Part shown: piece after piece, positions 25,529-34,475 of the stretch | Layout of the letters: each line of letters begins with the position of its first letter | Position numbering within the stretch: position 1 is the first letter of the stretch | Origin: Rheinheimera sp. | GTDB lineage: Bacteria > Pseudomonadota > Gammaproteobacteria > Enterobacterales > Alteromonadaceae | NCBI RefSeq assembly: GCF_030690345.1 | Contig: NZ_JAUYGV010000006.1 | Span: forward strand, 496,001 to 560,000 | Direction: 5' to 3' | DNA length: 64,000 nt | Made by a program: the position numbers and the translations under genes | The notes under the pieces: generated by a model | Databases searched by the model: none | What the model was told of the DNA's origin: nothing | The model's input: the letters and a program-made list of their open reading frames with translations, nothing else

Positions 25529-25544
25529 TGTGACATATGTCGCA
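25529..25544. promoter_or_regulatory. BlaI-type operator 2
   Basis: TGTGACATATGTCGCA differs by one base from the core of operator 1 (TGCGACATATGTCGCA). The two centres are 34 bp apart. It lies between the candidate -35 and the start of the BlaI-like gene, fitting autorepression. Confidence 0.7.
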
Positions 25545-25580
25545 CTCTAGGCGTATTGATTTGTAGCTTACAGCAACCTT

Positions 25581-25979
25581 ATGCAACAACCTACTGCGCC
25601 GGAACTGGAAATTCTTAAGTTACTTTGGTTAAAGCAACCGCTGACAGCGCGCGAGCTGCATGACGAGCTGGCACCTATGCTGGGCTGGGGCTATTCCTCT
25701 ACCCGCAAAACCCTGGAACGCATGGGCGCTAAAGGTTTTATCGTCTGTGACAGCCAGGGCAATAAAAACCGTTATCGCGCCTTGCTGGACAAAATGCCGA
25801 CGCTGGCCGCTTATGTGCAGGATTTTGCCAACCGGGTGTTTGAAATAAAAGGCCCGGTACCGGTGGCGATGTTTGCCAACAGCAAATTGATCAATGCCAG
25901 TGAAATAGCCGATTTAGAAAAGTTGCTGCAGCAGTTAGCCGGGCCAGAGCCGAAGCTACTGCAAGGCAAGGGCGACTAA
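25581..25979 (+). CDS. BlaI/MecI/CopY-family transcriptional repressor
   Basis: A 132-residue winged-helix repressor. The N-terminal half has the family signature PELEILKLLW, then TARELHDEL and YSSTRKTLERMGAKGFI, the recognition helix and wing, with the dimerising helical tail after residue 75. It ends with a glutamine- and leucine-rich region where BlaI is cleaved by its sensor protease. The next gene, 1 bp away, encodes an M56 protease, so the pair reproduces the BlaI-BlaR1 layout. Two palindromic operators lie upstream. Confidence 0.9.
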   Translation: MQQPTAPELEILKLLWLKQPLTARELHDELAPMLGWGYSSTRKTLERMGAKGFIVCDSQGNKNRYRALLDKMPTLAAYVQDFANRVFEIKGPVPVAMFANSKLINASEIADLEKLLQQLAGPEPKLLQGKGD

Positions 25980-25980
25980 G

Positions 25981-27366
25981 ATGGCGCAGCAACTGCTGAT
26001 ATCGCTGCTACTTTGCAGTGTCTGGGCCGGGCTACTGTGGCTGGCCTGTAAGGTATTACTGAAGAAAATTCCGGGCTTACAGCAATGGCCAATGTTTTAC
26101 TGGTGTGTGCTGGGCTTATGTTTTTTGCCGTTACTGCCACTACCACAGCTGGGCCAGCACTGGACTATTCCGTCTGCTTTGCTACAAGATACCGTCTATT
26201 CAATGCAAACCCTGGCCGCACAACCGGCACACCCCAACCTTAGCCGGCCGCCAGCGGTTAGGGCGCTGTTTTGGCGCATACTAATGGGGTTGGTATTATT
26301 GATCAGCCTGTGGCAGTTGTGGCGGGTGCTGCAGCAATGGCAGCGGTTACAACAGCTGATAACGCTGACCGAGCCACTAAACGCGGCAACCTTGTTAAGC
26401 CCGACGCAGTTGGCAGCGGTACCACAAAATATTGAGATCCGCCAAACTCAGGCGGCTATCTCGCCTTTTATTGCAGGCTGGAGCCGCCTGGTATTGGTGC
26501 TGCCAGCCTATATCTGGCAACTGTCTGCGCAGCAACGTCAACTCTTGGTAGCGCATGAACTGGTGCACCTGCACAGGCGCGATCCGCAGCAATTATTAAT
26601 AATGCGCATTCTGGTCGCCTTTTTTTGGTTTAGCCCGGCGCTGCGGCAAATAGAGCAAGCGTTTATCCGCAGTATTGAACTGGCGGTTGATCAAGCGGTG
26701 TTAGCAAAACAACCGGAGCTGGCGGCCCTTTATGGTCAGACATTACTGAGCAGTTTAAAGCTGAGCCAGGCCGGACATTTATCCGCGTTAACAGCAGGAT
26801 TTATTCACGACAATGCCGACACGAACTTTTACCGGCAACGTTTGCTGCAGTTATTTCAACCGGCACCGCGGCTGTCTGGCGGGCAAAGATGGCGTATCAG
26901 CATAGTGTTTGCCGGCGCCGTGTTTTCGCTGCAGCTGAGCAGCTCTGCGCTCAGCTACAGCGAGCCACCGCAACAATGGCTGTTGCCTGTTGGCAAGCAG
27001 CCGGTAACGTCTTTTTATGCGGAAAAACATCCGTTCCGGCAAAACCGGCCGCATCAGGGCGTGGATTTTGGTGCTGCAACGGGGGCAACTATTACCGCAA
27101 GCCAAAAGGGCAAAGTGTTAATTGCCGATGATAGCAGCCTGAACAGGCGATATGGCAAAGTGGTGTTAATTGACCATGGCCATGGCTATCAAACGCTTTA
27201 TGCCCATCTGAATGATTTTCATATTATTGCCGGCCAGACTGTGCAAGCCGGCGAGCCAATCGGAACCGTGGGCACCACAGGCCGGGTAACCGGGCCGCAC
27301 CTGCATTTTGAAATACTGCTAAATGGCCGGCAACAAAACCCGGCGGTTTACTTGCAACTGGAATAG
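25981..27366 (+). CDS. M56 (BlaR1-type) membrane metalloprotease fused to an M23 peptidoglycan endopeptidase
   Basis: A 461-residue protein. Residues 1-330 are an M56 protease: hydrophobic segments near 3-25, 38-55, 92-112 and 200-215, zinc motif HELVH at 192-196, and ELAVDQAVL as the distal ligand block. In BlaR1 this domain cleaves the repressor when a penicillin-binding sensor is acylated. Here the sensor is replaced: after a fourth hydrophobic segment (about 308-325) comes a complete LytM/M23 domain with HQGVDF (His358, Asp362) and HLHFE (His440, His442). So the periplasmic part could cut or sense peptidoglycan. It is co-transcribed with the BlaI-like repressor. Confidence 0.88.
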   Translation: MAQQLLISLLLCSVWAGLLWLACKVLLKKIPGLQQWPMFYWCVLGLCFLPLLPLPQLGQHWTIPSALLQDTVYSMQTLAAQPAHPNLSRPPAVRALFWRILMGLVLLISLWQLWRVLQQWQRLQQLITLTEPLNAATLLSPTQLAAVPQNIEIRQTQAAISPFIAGWSRLVLVLPAYIWQLSAQQRQLLVAHELVHLHRRDPQQLLIMRILVAFFWFSPALRQIEQAFIRSIELAVDQAVLAKQPELAALYGQTLLSSLKLSQAGHLSALTAGFIHDNADTNFYRQRLLQLFQPAPRLSGGQRWRISIVFAGAVFSLQLSSSALSYSEPPQQWLLPVGKQPVTSFYAEKHPFRQNRPHQGVDFGAATGATITASQKGKVLIADDSSLNRRYGKVVLIDHGHGYQTLYAHLNDFHIIAGQTVQAGEPIGTVGTTGRVTGPHLHFEILLNGRQQNPAVYLQLE

Positions 27367-27441
27367 CGCAGGCGGCCTTTTTCTGCGGTGAGCAACACAA
27401 GTCGATTAAACCATTATTAAACCAGGATGGAACACTACCCC

Positions 27442-28773
27442 ATGGCCATAACTGTACCGCAGATTGCTGCGAGTCTTCCTCTGATGCACCGCCGCGCGAT
27501 GTTACTACTTTTGCTGCTGTCTGGCGTTATTGTGTTGTGGCCTGGCCCGCGACATAACACCACACCGGCCTCTGCCGTAGTATTGCCCATTTTGATAACA
27601 GAAGGGTGGCAGCAGGCAGAGAACGTAAAGCACCAGATACAACAATTGCAGCACGTACTTGTGGCAGGGCTGAAAGTGCAACCCCAAGATGACCGGGTAC
27701 GGCATTATGCCATCGGGCAGGGCGATAGCTTAAGCGGCATTTTTTCCAGCCAGGGTTTTAGCCAGCAACAAATGCAGCAGGTGATGGCTGCCGACCAATC
27801 GTTATTGGCGCTGGATGTGCTGCGCCCGGGCCATCGGCTGACATTTCAACTGGATGATCTGCAGCAGCTGCAAGCGATGGAGCTGTTTGTGCATGCCGGC
27901 AACCGGGTGCTGTATCAACGTGATGACGATGGTGAGTTTAGTTATCAGGAGCTGCTGAATGCCGGTGAGTGGCACAGTAGCATCGTAGCTGGCGTTATCA
28001 ATGGCAGCTTTTATGCTTCAGCAAAACAGGCCGGCCTCAGCGATGCCGAAATTGCCACGGTGCATCAGTTGTTTCAGGATCGACTTAATTTTTCCCGCGA
28101 TATCCGGGCTGGTGCCCGTTTTCAGGTAGTGCGCAGTGACAATTATGTCGGGGCTGAAGCCACCGGCCAAAGCCGCATTGACGGCGTGCGGCTGTTTAAC
28201 CAGCGGCAACAGCTGAGTGCATTTTTGCATGACAACGGCCAGTATTATGATGCCAATGGCGAAAGTTTAGAACGTGCTTTTATGCGGCTGCCATTAGCCC
28301 GTAAGTTTCGCATCAGTGATCGTTTTAACCCGCGCCGCTTGCACCCGGTTAGCGGCAGGGTGCAGCCACACAATGGCACCGACTTCGCTACCCCTACCGG
28401 CACAGCGGTACTGGCTGCAGCTGAAGGTACGGTGATCCGGGTGGAAAAGCATCCGTTTGCCGGGCGCTACATTGAAATTCAGCACCATGGCCAATACAAA
28501 ACCCGCTATTTGCACCTGAGTAACAGTCTGGTGCGTAAAGGCCAGCGGGTAGAGCGTGGCCAGCGTATCGCGTTGTCAGGCGCCAGCGGCCGTGTTACCG
28601 GCGCGCACCTACACTATGAGTTGCACATCAACAACCGGCCGGTAAACCCGATGACGGCCGACATTCCGCTGGCCGAGCCGATCCCGGATAACAGCCGCGC
28701 GGCTTTTTTTGAGAGCGTCAGTTTTATGATCAAACAAATGGATGAAGAAACCTTGCTGGCGCAGCTGCACTAA
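27442..28773 (+). CDS. M23-family peptidoglycan DD-endopeptidase, MepM-like
   Basis: A 443-residue protein with one N-terminal membrane anchor (about residues 16-34), a LysM/OapA-like region (YAIGQGDSLSGIFSS near residue 90) and a C-terminal M23 catalytic domain with HNGTDFATPTG and the HLHYE motif, the zinc ligands. This matches the MepM (YebA) family, which cuts 3-4 crosslinks so new strands can be inserted. An in-frame ATG at 27427 has no room for a ribosome site, so 27442 is chosen. It lies 75 bp after the M56-M23 gene and may belong to the same response unit. Confidence 0.88.
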   Translation: MAITVPQIAASLPLMHRRAMLLLLLLSGVIVLWPGPRHNTTPASAVVLPILITEGWQQAENVKHQIQQLQHVLVAGLKVQPQDDRVRHYAIGQGDSLSGIFSSQGFSQQQMQQVMAADQSLLALDVLRPGHRLTFQLDDLQQLQAMELFVHAGNRVLYQRDDDGEFSYQELLNAGEWHSSIVAGVINGSFYASAKQAGLSDAEIATVHQLFQDRLNFSRDIRAGARFQVVRSDNYVGAEATGQSRIDGVRLFNQRQQLSAFLHDNGQYYDANGESLERAFMRLPLARKFRISDRFNPRRLHPVSGRVQPHNGTDFATPTGTAVLAAAEGTVIRVEKHPFAGRYIEIQHHGQYKTRYLHLSNSLVRKGQRVERGQRIALSGASGRVTGAHLHYELHINNRPVNPMTADIPLAEPIPDNSRAAFFESVSFMIKQMDEETLLAQLH

Positions 28774-28788
28774 ATATGCAGCGCCCGG

Positions 28789-29676
28789 CTATTGGCCCCA
28801 CTTCATTTCGCCCATGATCACTTTGGCGCTTAAAGCTAAAATGCTGTCGCCACCGATCGCCGGATAAGAGGCTTTCATTTTGGCAATAAGCTCTGCCGAG
28901 TCAGCTGAAGCGGCCGCAGCGGCTTCAAAGTCGCGGATATATTGGCGGGTAAAGTCTACTGCTTGCATGGTTAACGGCTTATCGCCCGGCATATGTCCCG
29001 GGATCACCGTGTCCGGCTGCAGTTTTGCTATCACATCTAAGGTTTGATACCAGTTCTGCCGCGACTCTGCTGTTTGGCTGTCGGCTAAAAATACATGCAT
29101 ATTGTCAAATATGACCACGCCACCCAGTACCGTTTTGCCCGATGGTAGCCAAACAAAACTATGCTTAGGGTCGTGACCATTCAGGCCAACGATTTTAACC
29201 TGCTCGCCGTCAACCAGTAAGGTATCGCCTTGCAATACCTCTGGCACTATCAACTGCTGCGGTGCATTGTGTTTTAGAATTGGCCCCCAATAGGCTTTTT
29301 TCGGCTCCATCGTGGCTTTAATGTATTTTTGTGTTTCAGCCGAGGCCAGCACTTTGGCAGCGGGAAATGCAGCGCTGATCACATCTAAACCAAAGTAATA
29401 GTCCGGATCACCATGGCTGATATATATGCTGGTAAGCGTTTTGCCGGATTGTTTAATCAGCTCCACTACCGATTGTGCATCGTTGCGTTGAAACTGAGCA
29501 TCGACGAGGATGGCTTCAGTTTTGCCGCTGATTAACACCGAACTGACCGGAAAGATACTTTTGTCTTGTGGATTAAATACTGTGGTTTGCAAGCTGTCGC
29601 TGGCGGCATGGCTTGACACCGATACCATGGCGGCCATGGCGCCGGCCTGAACTACTTTAGCTATAAATTTCATCAT
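28789..29676 (-). CDS. MBL-fold metallohydrolase, exported, atypical metal motif
   Basis: A 295-residue protein with a signal peptide (about residues 1-25, cleavage near SHAAS). The usual HxHxDH motif is changed to HGDPDYYFG, so two of the four ligands are altered; NGHDPKHSFV and PGHMPGD supply later histidines. Proteins with this changed motif form a recognised branch of MBL-fold hydrolases of unknown substrate. The gene is divergent from a LysR regulator, 120 bp apart, which probably controls it. Two ATGs in tandem at the start cannot be told apart. Confidence 0.8.
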   Translation of the reverse strand: MMKFIAKVVQAGAMAAMVSVSSHAASDSLQTTVFNPQDKSIFPVSSVLISGKTEAILVDAQFQRNDAQSVVELIKQSGKTLTSIYISHGDPDYYFGLDVISAAFPAAKVLASAETQKYIKATMEPKKAYWGPILKHNAPQQLIVPEVLQGDTLLVDGEQVKIVGLNGHDPKHSFVWLPSGKTVLGGVVIFDNMHVFLADSQTAESRQNWYQTLDVIAKLQPDTVIPGHMPGDKPLTMQAVDFTRQYIRDFEAAAAASADSAELIAKMKASYPAIGGDSILALSAKVIMGEMKWGQ

Positions 29677-29796
29677 TACCTCTGCGGTGTTGGGTTGGCA
29701 TTACGTGATGGCGCTAAGTGTAGGTTGCAAATAACTTGCAATAAACCGTAGATCTGGCAATAGTTAGTTGCATATATCGGACATATAGAGGCTTAG

Positions 29797-30690
29797 GTGG
29801 ACAGAATTAAAGCAGCGGAAGTCTTTGTCAGCATAGTAGAGCAGGGCAGCTTAGTGGGCGCGGCGCAGGCGCTGGATATGTCGCGCTCTATGGTGACACG
29901 TTACTTAGCGGAAATGGAAACCTGGGCCAATATGCAGTTATTGCACCGCTCTACGCGCAAGTTAACCCTAACTGCAGCCGGTGAGAAAGCCTTTATCAGT
30001 TGCCGCTCGATGCTGGATTTTGCCAAAGAGGTGGCAACGCCGATAGCAGAGAATGTGGTAGCTCAGCCAGAGGGCACTATCCGGATTGCCTGTTCGCAAT
30101 TTGTTGCCGCTGATTTATTGCCAAAAAGCATTGATGCTTTTTTAGATGACTATCCTAAAGTGCGGATAGATATGCATGTCAGTAATCAGGTAACGCATTT
30201 AGTGGAAGACAGAATAGATTTGGCAATTCGTATTACTAACGAATTAGATCCGAATATTATTGCCCGCCCGTTGGGTATCTGCCGCTCGGTATTGTGTGCT
30301 ACAGAAGATTATTTAAGGCGCCATGGCTACCCGGTGTACCCTGATGATTTGGCTAAACATAACTGCTTAATGTACTCTAATTTTGGCAAAAGCTTATGGC
30401 ATTTTACCAAAGACGGTCAGCCGGTGCTGGCTACGGTATCGGGCAATTACAGCGCTAATGAATCGTCGTTATTACTGCAAGCGGTGTTAAAAGGACGGGG
30501 TATTTCGTTGCAGCCACGGCATACCGTACAGCCGCTTATTGATGCTAAAAAGCTGCTGCAGGTATTACCAAATTATGAGCCGGTAGCACTGGGCATTTAT
30601 GCGGTATACCGTTCCCGCAAACATCAGTCGCTGGCGCTGCGCACCTTAATCGACCGGCTGGTGCCTTACTTCGAAAACTTAGCTACCTGA
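29797..30690 (+). CDS. LysR-family transcriptional regulator
   Basis: A 297-residue LysR protein: winged HTH in residues 1-60 (GSLVGAAQALDMSRSMVTRYLAEME, quoted in part: AAQALDMSRSMVTRYLAE) and an effector-binding domain from about residue 90. It starts with GTG at 29797 behind GAGG. The layout, divergent from the exported MBL-fold gene, is the classic one for a LysR regulator and its target. Confidence 0.9.
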   Translation: MDRIKAAEVFVSIVEQGSLVGAAQALDMSRSMVTRYLAEMETWANMQLLHRSTRKLTLTAAGEKAFISCRSMLDFAKEVATPIAENVVAQPEGTIRIACSQFVAADLLPKSIDAFLDDYPKVRIDMHVSNQVTHLVEDRIDLAIRITNELDPNIIARPLGICRSVLCATEDYLRRHGYPVYPDDLAKHNCLMYSNFGKSLWHFTKDGQPVLATVSGNYSANESSLLLQAVLKGRGISLQPRHTVQPLIDAKKLLQVLPNYEPVALGIYAVYRSRKHQSLALRTLIDRLVPYFENLAT

Positions 30691-30710
30691 GCAAGCTCAC
30701 TAATCAGCAT

Positions 30711-31598
30711 TTAGATCTTTAGCTGTGAAATAAAAGCTCTGCCGGCAGGGCCCGGTGGCGCATCTTTGCGATAAACAATCTTAGTGGTTAAATACATTGC
30801 CGCTGCAGGCATATTCTGCAGCGTTAATGACACCAGCAGGCCATCGGCAAGATCTTTTTCCACCATATGCTTTGGCATATGCCCCCAGCCAAAGCCGGCT
30901 TTTAAAAACGCATGTTTAGCGCCAAGATCTGCCAGACGCCAGGTAAGCGGCGACATCACGCCAAAATTGCGTCCGCTGGACAGCGCAGTACGGTCGGTCA
31001 GAATTAACTGCACATGCCGGCTTAATTCATCTGCGCTGATATCAACCGGCTGCTGCGCCAGCGCATGGCAGGGCGATACCACAGTGACAAACTGAATATT
31101 GCTCAGCGGCTCTACGGTTAACTCATCCGGAACCAGCGGCAAAGACCCGATAATGCCCAGCCGACAGGTGCCATCTATTACCTGCTGCGTAACGCCGCCA
31201 AGCGCTTCGACATACAGCCGCAGTGGCGTATGTTCAAAATGCGCTTTGCAATAACCCACGGCTGCTGTCAGCGTAGCCATCGGAAACATTACATCCACTG
31301 CTACCGACAGCTCCGGCTCCAGGCCTTCGGCCAATGAATGTGCCCTGGCTTTTAACAGATCCATACTGTCAATTACCGCTTTGGCATCCCGCAGTAACGA
31401 TTCGCCGGCACCGGTAAGTTTGGGGTAGCGGTTGCTGCGATCAAACAATATCACGCCTAACTGCAGTTCCAGGTTAGCCAGGGTATGGCTTACCACAGAC
31501 TGCGCCCGCTTTATTTTGCGCCCTGCGGCAGAAAAACTGCCTTGCTCTGCGGCGGCAACAAAGGTACGAAGTTGATCCAGGGTAACGGCGTCCAGCAT
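30711..31598 (-). CDS. LysR-family transcriptional regulator
   Basis: A 295-residue LysR protein with an HTH in residues 1-60 (AAEQGSFSAAGRKIKRAQS) and a periplasmic-binding-like effector domain. It is divergent from the F420-reductase-like gene with 107 bp between, so it is likely that gene's regulator. It lies tail-to-tail with the LysR gene at 29797. Confidence 0.9.
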   Translation of the reverse strand: MLDAVTLDQLRTFVAAAEQGSFSAAGRKIKRAQSVVSHTLANLELQLGVILFDRSNRYPKLTGAGESLLRDAKAVIDSMDLLKARAHSLAEGLEPELSVAVDVMFPMATLTAAVGYCKAHFEHTPLRLYVEALGGVTQQVIDGTCRLGIIGSLPLVPDELTVEPLSNIQFVTVVSPCHALAQQPVDISADELSRHVQLILTDRTALSSGRNFGVMSPLTWRLADLGAKHAFLKAGFGWGHMPKHMVEKDLADGLLVSLTLQNMPAAAMYLTTKIVYRKDAPPGPAGRAFISQLKI

Positions 31599-31705
31599 GT
31601 ATCTAAATTCCAGATGGTTTTCATCTAATCATATAGGCTATTTTGATGTTTTTCTATCGGTTATGCTTTTGTTCATCAACTGAGACACACTAAGCGGAGA
31701 GTAAA

Positions 31706-32350
31706 ATGACTATTGGTATTTTAGGTTCAGGAGCCCTGGGCTCTAACGTGGCACGGGCACTGGCTAACCAAGGCTTAGCGGCCATTATTGCCAACCGATC
31801 CGGGCCGGAATCCCTGGCTACATTGGTAAAAGAGTTAGGGCCCACTATCACGGCGGGTACGCTGCAGCAGGCGGCGCAAGCTGACATCGTAGTGGTGGCC
31901 GTGCCCTGGGTTGCTATTGAATCTTTGCTGGGTAGTTTGCCGGATTGGCATAACCGGATTGTGATAGACGGTACTAACCCGGTGCTGTTTCTTGACCCTG
32001 ATTCAGCTGATGCCAAAGACCCAACCAACCCATTAGCGGCTTACGGTATTAAGGCGATAGATTTAGGCGGTAAATCGTCAAGCGCGGTAGTGCAAGACTT
32101 AGTGCCTGGCGCCAGAGTAGTAAAAGCGTTCAACCATTTGGATGTAACAGTGTTGTCTGAGCCTGAAGTGGCGGGTGGCAAACGTACCTTGTTTTACGCC
32201 GGTGACGATGCCGCCGCTAAAGCTGAAGTGCGCAGCCTGCTGGAAACCTGTGGTTACTTCGCGGTGGATTTGGGCTCGCTCGACAGCGGTGGCCGCTTAA
32301 TGGAATTACCCTTTGGCGCTCTGGCAACCCATAACCTGATTAAAATTTAA
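31706..32350 (+). CDS. NADPH-dependent F420 reductase-like oxidoreductase
   Basis: A 214-residue Rossmann protein: GILGSGALGSNVARAL (residues 4-19) binds the dinucleotide, ANRSGPESL follows the second strand where NADP specificity is set, and VVKAFNHLD matches the F420_oxidored family. Gammaproteobacteria do not make F420, so here it probably reduces another substrate. GGAGAG precedes the ATG. Divergent from a LysR gene. Confidence 0.85.
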   Translation: MTIGILGSGALGSNVARALANQGLAAIIANRSGPESLATLVKELGPTITAGTLQQAAQADIVVVAVPWVAIESLLGSLPDWHNRIVIDGTNPVLFLDPDSADAKDPTNPLAAYGIKAIDLGGKSSSAVVQDLVPGARVVKAFNHLDVTVLSEPEVAGGKRTLFYAGDDAAAKAEVRSLLETCGYFAVDLGSLDSGGRLMELPFGALATHNLIKI

Positions 32351-32362
32351 GCCAGACCAAGT

Positions 32363-32392
32363 GCAGCCGGCATCAGTGCTGATGCCGGCTGC
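32363..32392. terminator. 14-bp perfect hairpin between convergent genes
   Basis: GCAGCCGGCATCAG and its exact complement flank a 2-base centre. It sits between the convergent reductase and EamA genes. A U-tract is missing, so its role as a terminator is likely but not certain. Confidence 0.6.
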
Positions 32393-32432
32393 GGCAAAGC
32401 TCAGAGCTATAGCCGGAAAATACCGCTTGCGG

Positions 32433-33350
32433 TTACGGCGCCAGCTGGGGCCGCGGGCTGAACAGCAAGGCTTTAATTTTAGCAAAGGGGGTTAACACCA
32501 GCGCATTGCCCAGCAGCACCAGCGCAAAGCCGGCAAAGGTGTAGCCGCTCCAGACAAAGTCTTCAAACAGGGTGCTTAGCACTACTGCTACCAGCGGAAA
32601 CAGCACTATGGTGTAGCTGGCTTTTTCCGGCCCCATGCCTTTTAACAAGGCAAAGTAGGTAGCAAAGGCGATAACCGAGCCAAACACGGCCAGATAAAGC
32701 AGTGAGATAATAAAGGCCGGCGAGCTGCTGAAGGTAAACGGCGTACCGCTAACCAGTACCAGTAACGTCAGGCCGATGGCGCCATACAGCATACCCCAGG
32801 CATTCACCTGGGTAATAGGTAAGCCGGCGCGGGAGTTACGTACGCTGGCCATATTGCCCAGCGAAGCGCTAAGGGCGCTACCCAGTACCAGCACTAAGCC
32901 GATTAAACTGGCGTTGGTAAAATCCAGCCCGTCCAGGTCGGGGTAAAACAGCACTACTATGCCGGCTATGCCCATTAAGGCACCAAAATAAATCCGTTTG
33001 GCCACCGGTTTGCCGAAAAACAGCCGGGTATTAACGATATTCATCAGCAGCATAGTGGTAAAGGCAATGGCGGTCATGGCGGAGGTTAAATACTGCTGCG
33101 CCTGATAAATCAGAATGTAGTTCAGCGCAAAGTTAAACAGTGCCAGCAACGCAATAAAACCATGATCTTTAGCGCTAAAGCGCATTGGCAGGCGGCGCCA
33201 CCAGCAAAACAACCACATCAGTAGTGCCGATAGCGCAAAACGGTACAGTAAGGATACTTCTACAGCCACTTCACCCAGCTGAAACTCAATGGCGAACCAG
33301 GTTGAGCCCCAGATTAAAACGGTAACCAGATACAGCAGAGAGTTCTTCAT
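32433..33350 (-). CDS. DMT-superfamily transporter with two EamA domains
   Basis: A 305-residue inner-membrane protein with about ten helices arranged as two EamA repeats: LIWGSTWFAIEFQLG at the start of the first and NAWGMLYGAIGL at the start of the second. Members export amino acids or metabolites; the substrate here is unknown. Several in-frame starts exist upstream (three ATG codons within a short repeat of MPST and a TTG at 33395); ATG 33350 is used because the first helix begins there, although no ribosome site is evident for any. Confidence 0.85.
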   Translation of the reverse strand: MKNSLLYLVTVLIWGSTWFAIEFQLGEVAVEVSLLYRFALSALLMWLFCWWRRLPMRFSAKDHGFIALLALFNFALNYILIYQAQQYLTSAMTAIAFTTMLLMNIVNTRLFFGKPVAKRIYFGALMGIAGIVVLFYPDLDGLDFTNASLIGLVLVLGSALSASLGNMASVRNSRAGLPITQVNAWGMLYGAIGLTLLVLVSGTPFTFSSSPAFIISLLYLAVFGSVIAFATYFALLKGMGPEKASYTIVLFPLVAVVLSTLFEDFVWSGYTFAGFALVLLGNALVLTPFAKIKALLFSPRPQLAP

Positions 33351-33453
33351 GGTGGATGGCATAGTAGATGGCATAGTGGGCGCAACCGGCAGCAACAGAG
33401 GCGCCGATCATAAAGCCTTGTGCGCGGTTAAAACAGTAGCCTGAACAGAAAAT

Positions 33454-34353
33454 TTACAGCGTCTGGCGAAACCGCGCCACATCGGCTTTCGGCGGCGCGC
33501 CAAATAAGCGGCTGTATTCGCGGCTAAACTGCGACGGGCTTTCATAGCCTACCTTATAGCTGGCGGTGGCAGCCTCTAAACCTTCGTACAACATAATACG
33601 CCGTGCTTCATTGAGCCGCAGTTGCTTTTGAAACTGCAACGGCGACATAGAAGTTACCGCTTTAAAAGCCTGAAACAGCGCTGACTCACTTAAATGTGCT
33701 ACGTCAGCCAGTTCTTTGATGCGTAGCGGTTGGTTAAAACGTTGACGCAGCGTATCAATGACTTTGCCGATACGGCTGGCTTGGCTGTCAAGCAACGTAA
33801 ACTCGCGTAAATGGCTGCCGGCAGGACTTAACAGCAAACGGTACAGCAGCTCGCGTTTTAACAATGGATGCAATACTGCGATATCCTGCGGCCGTTCCAG
33901 CAAGGCAAAAATACGCTGAAATACCGACAGTAAATCAAGGTCGGCGTCGCCGATACTGATGCCACGGGCAGGCACCGGTTGGCGTGGTACTTTATCGCCC
34001 AGATCAATTACCAGCTCGGTCAGTTCACGTAAATCCAGACTGATGCTGACACCCAGATAAGGCTCGTTACTGCTGGCCCTGATAATTTTACCGCTAACCG
34101 GCAGCATCACCGGTACCAGCAGATACTGCAGCGGATTGTACTGCAGCATTTCTTCGCCAAGTAATATTTGCTTGTTGCCCTGTAGTAGCAGGCAAAGTGT
34201 TGGCTCATAAAGGGTGGGCGTTGCAGATGTTGGTGCATTGCTACGATAGAGTTTTAGCCCGGGTATACAGCTTTCGTTGACACCGGTGCTGGTTAGCTTA
34301 GCAAGCAGCGGTTGCAGCATTTGCTGGCGCAGAAGTTCGCGTTCGTCTGTCAT
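33454..34353 (-). CDS. AraC-family transcriptional regulator
   Basis: A 299-residue protein with an AraC_N-type cupin domain (PTLYEPTLCLLLQGNKQ, LLVPVMLPVSG) and a C-terminal double HTH: LRIKELADVAHLSESALFQA and the second, ASYKVGYESPSQFSREYSRLFG. The ATG at 34353 follows a run of G; a frame extending to 34443 is rejected because of its poor start and composition. It lies next to the EamA gene in the same direction and may control it. Confidence 0.9.
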   Translation of the reverse strand: MTDERELLRQQMLQPLLAKLTSTGVNESCIPGLKLYRSNAPTSATPTLYEPTLCLLLQGNKQILLGEEMLQYNPLQYLLVPVMLPVSGKIIRASSNEPYLGVSISLDLRELTELVIDLGDKVPRQPVPARGISIGDADLDLLSVFQRIFALLERPQDIAVLHPLLKRELLYRLLLSPAGSHLREFTLLDSQASRIGKVIDTLRQRFNQPLRIKELADVAHLSESALFQAFKAVTSMSPLQFQKQLRLNEARRIMLYEGLEAATASYKVGYESPSQFSREYSRLFGAPPKADVARFRQTL

Positions 34354-34475
34354 AATGGCCCCCCGGCACAATGGATAAACGCAGTATAGGCAGCCGCTGT
34401 GGCTTTGCCTATTACTGCCGCACTGCTTTAGAGGATCAGGCAATAAGTGTGGAGTTTAAGGCAGGCAGCACCGGC

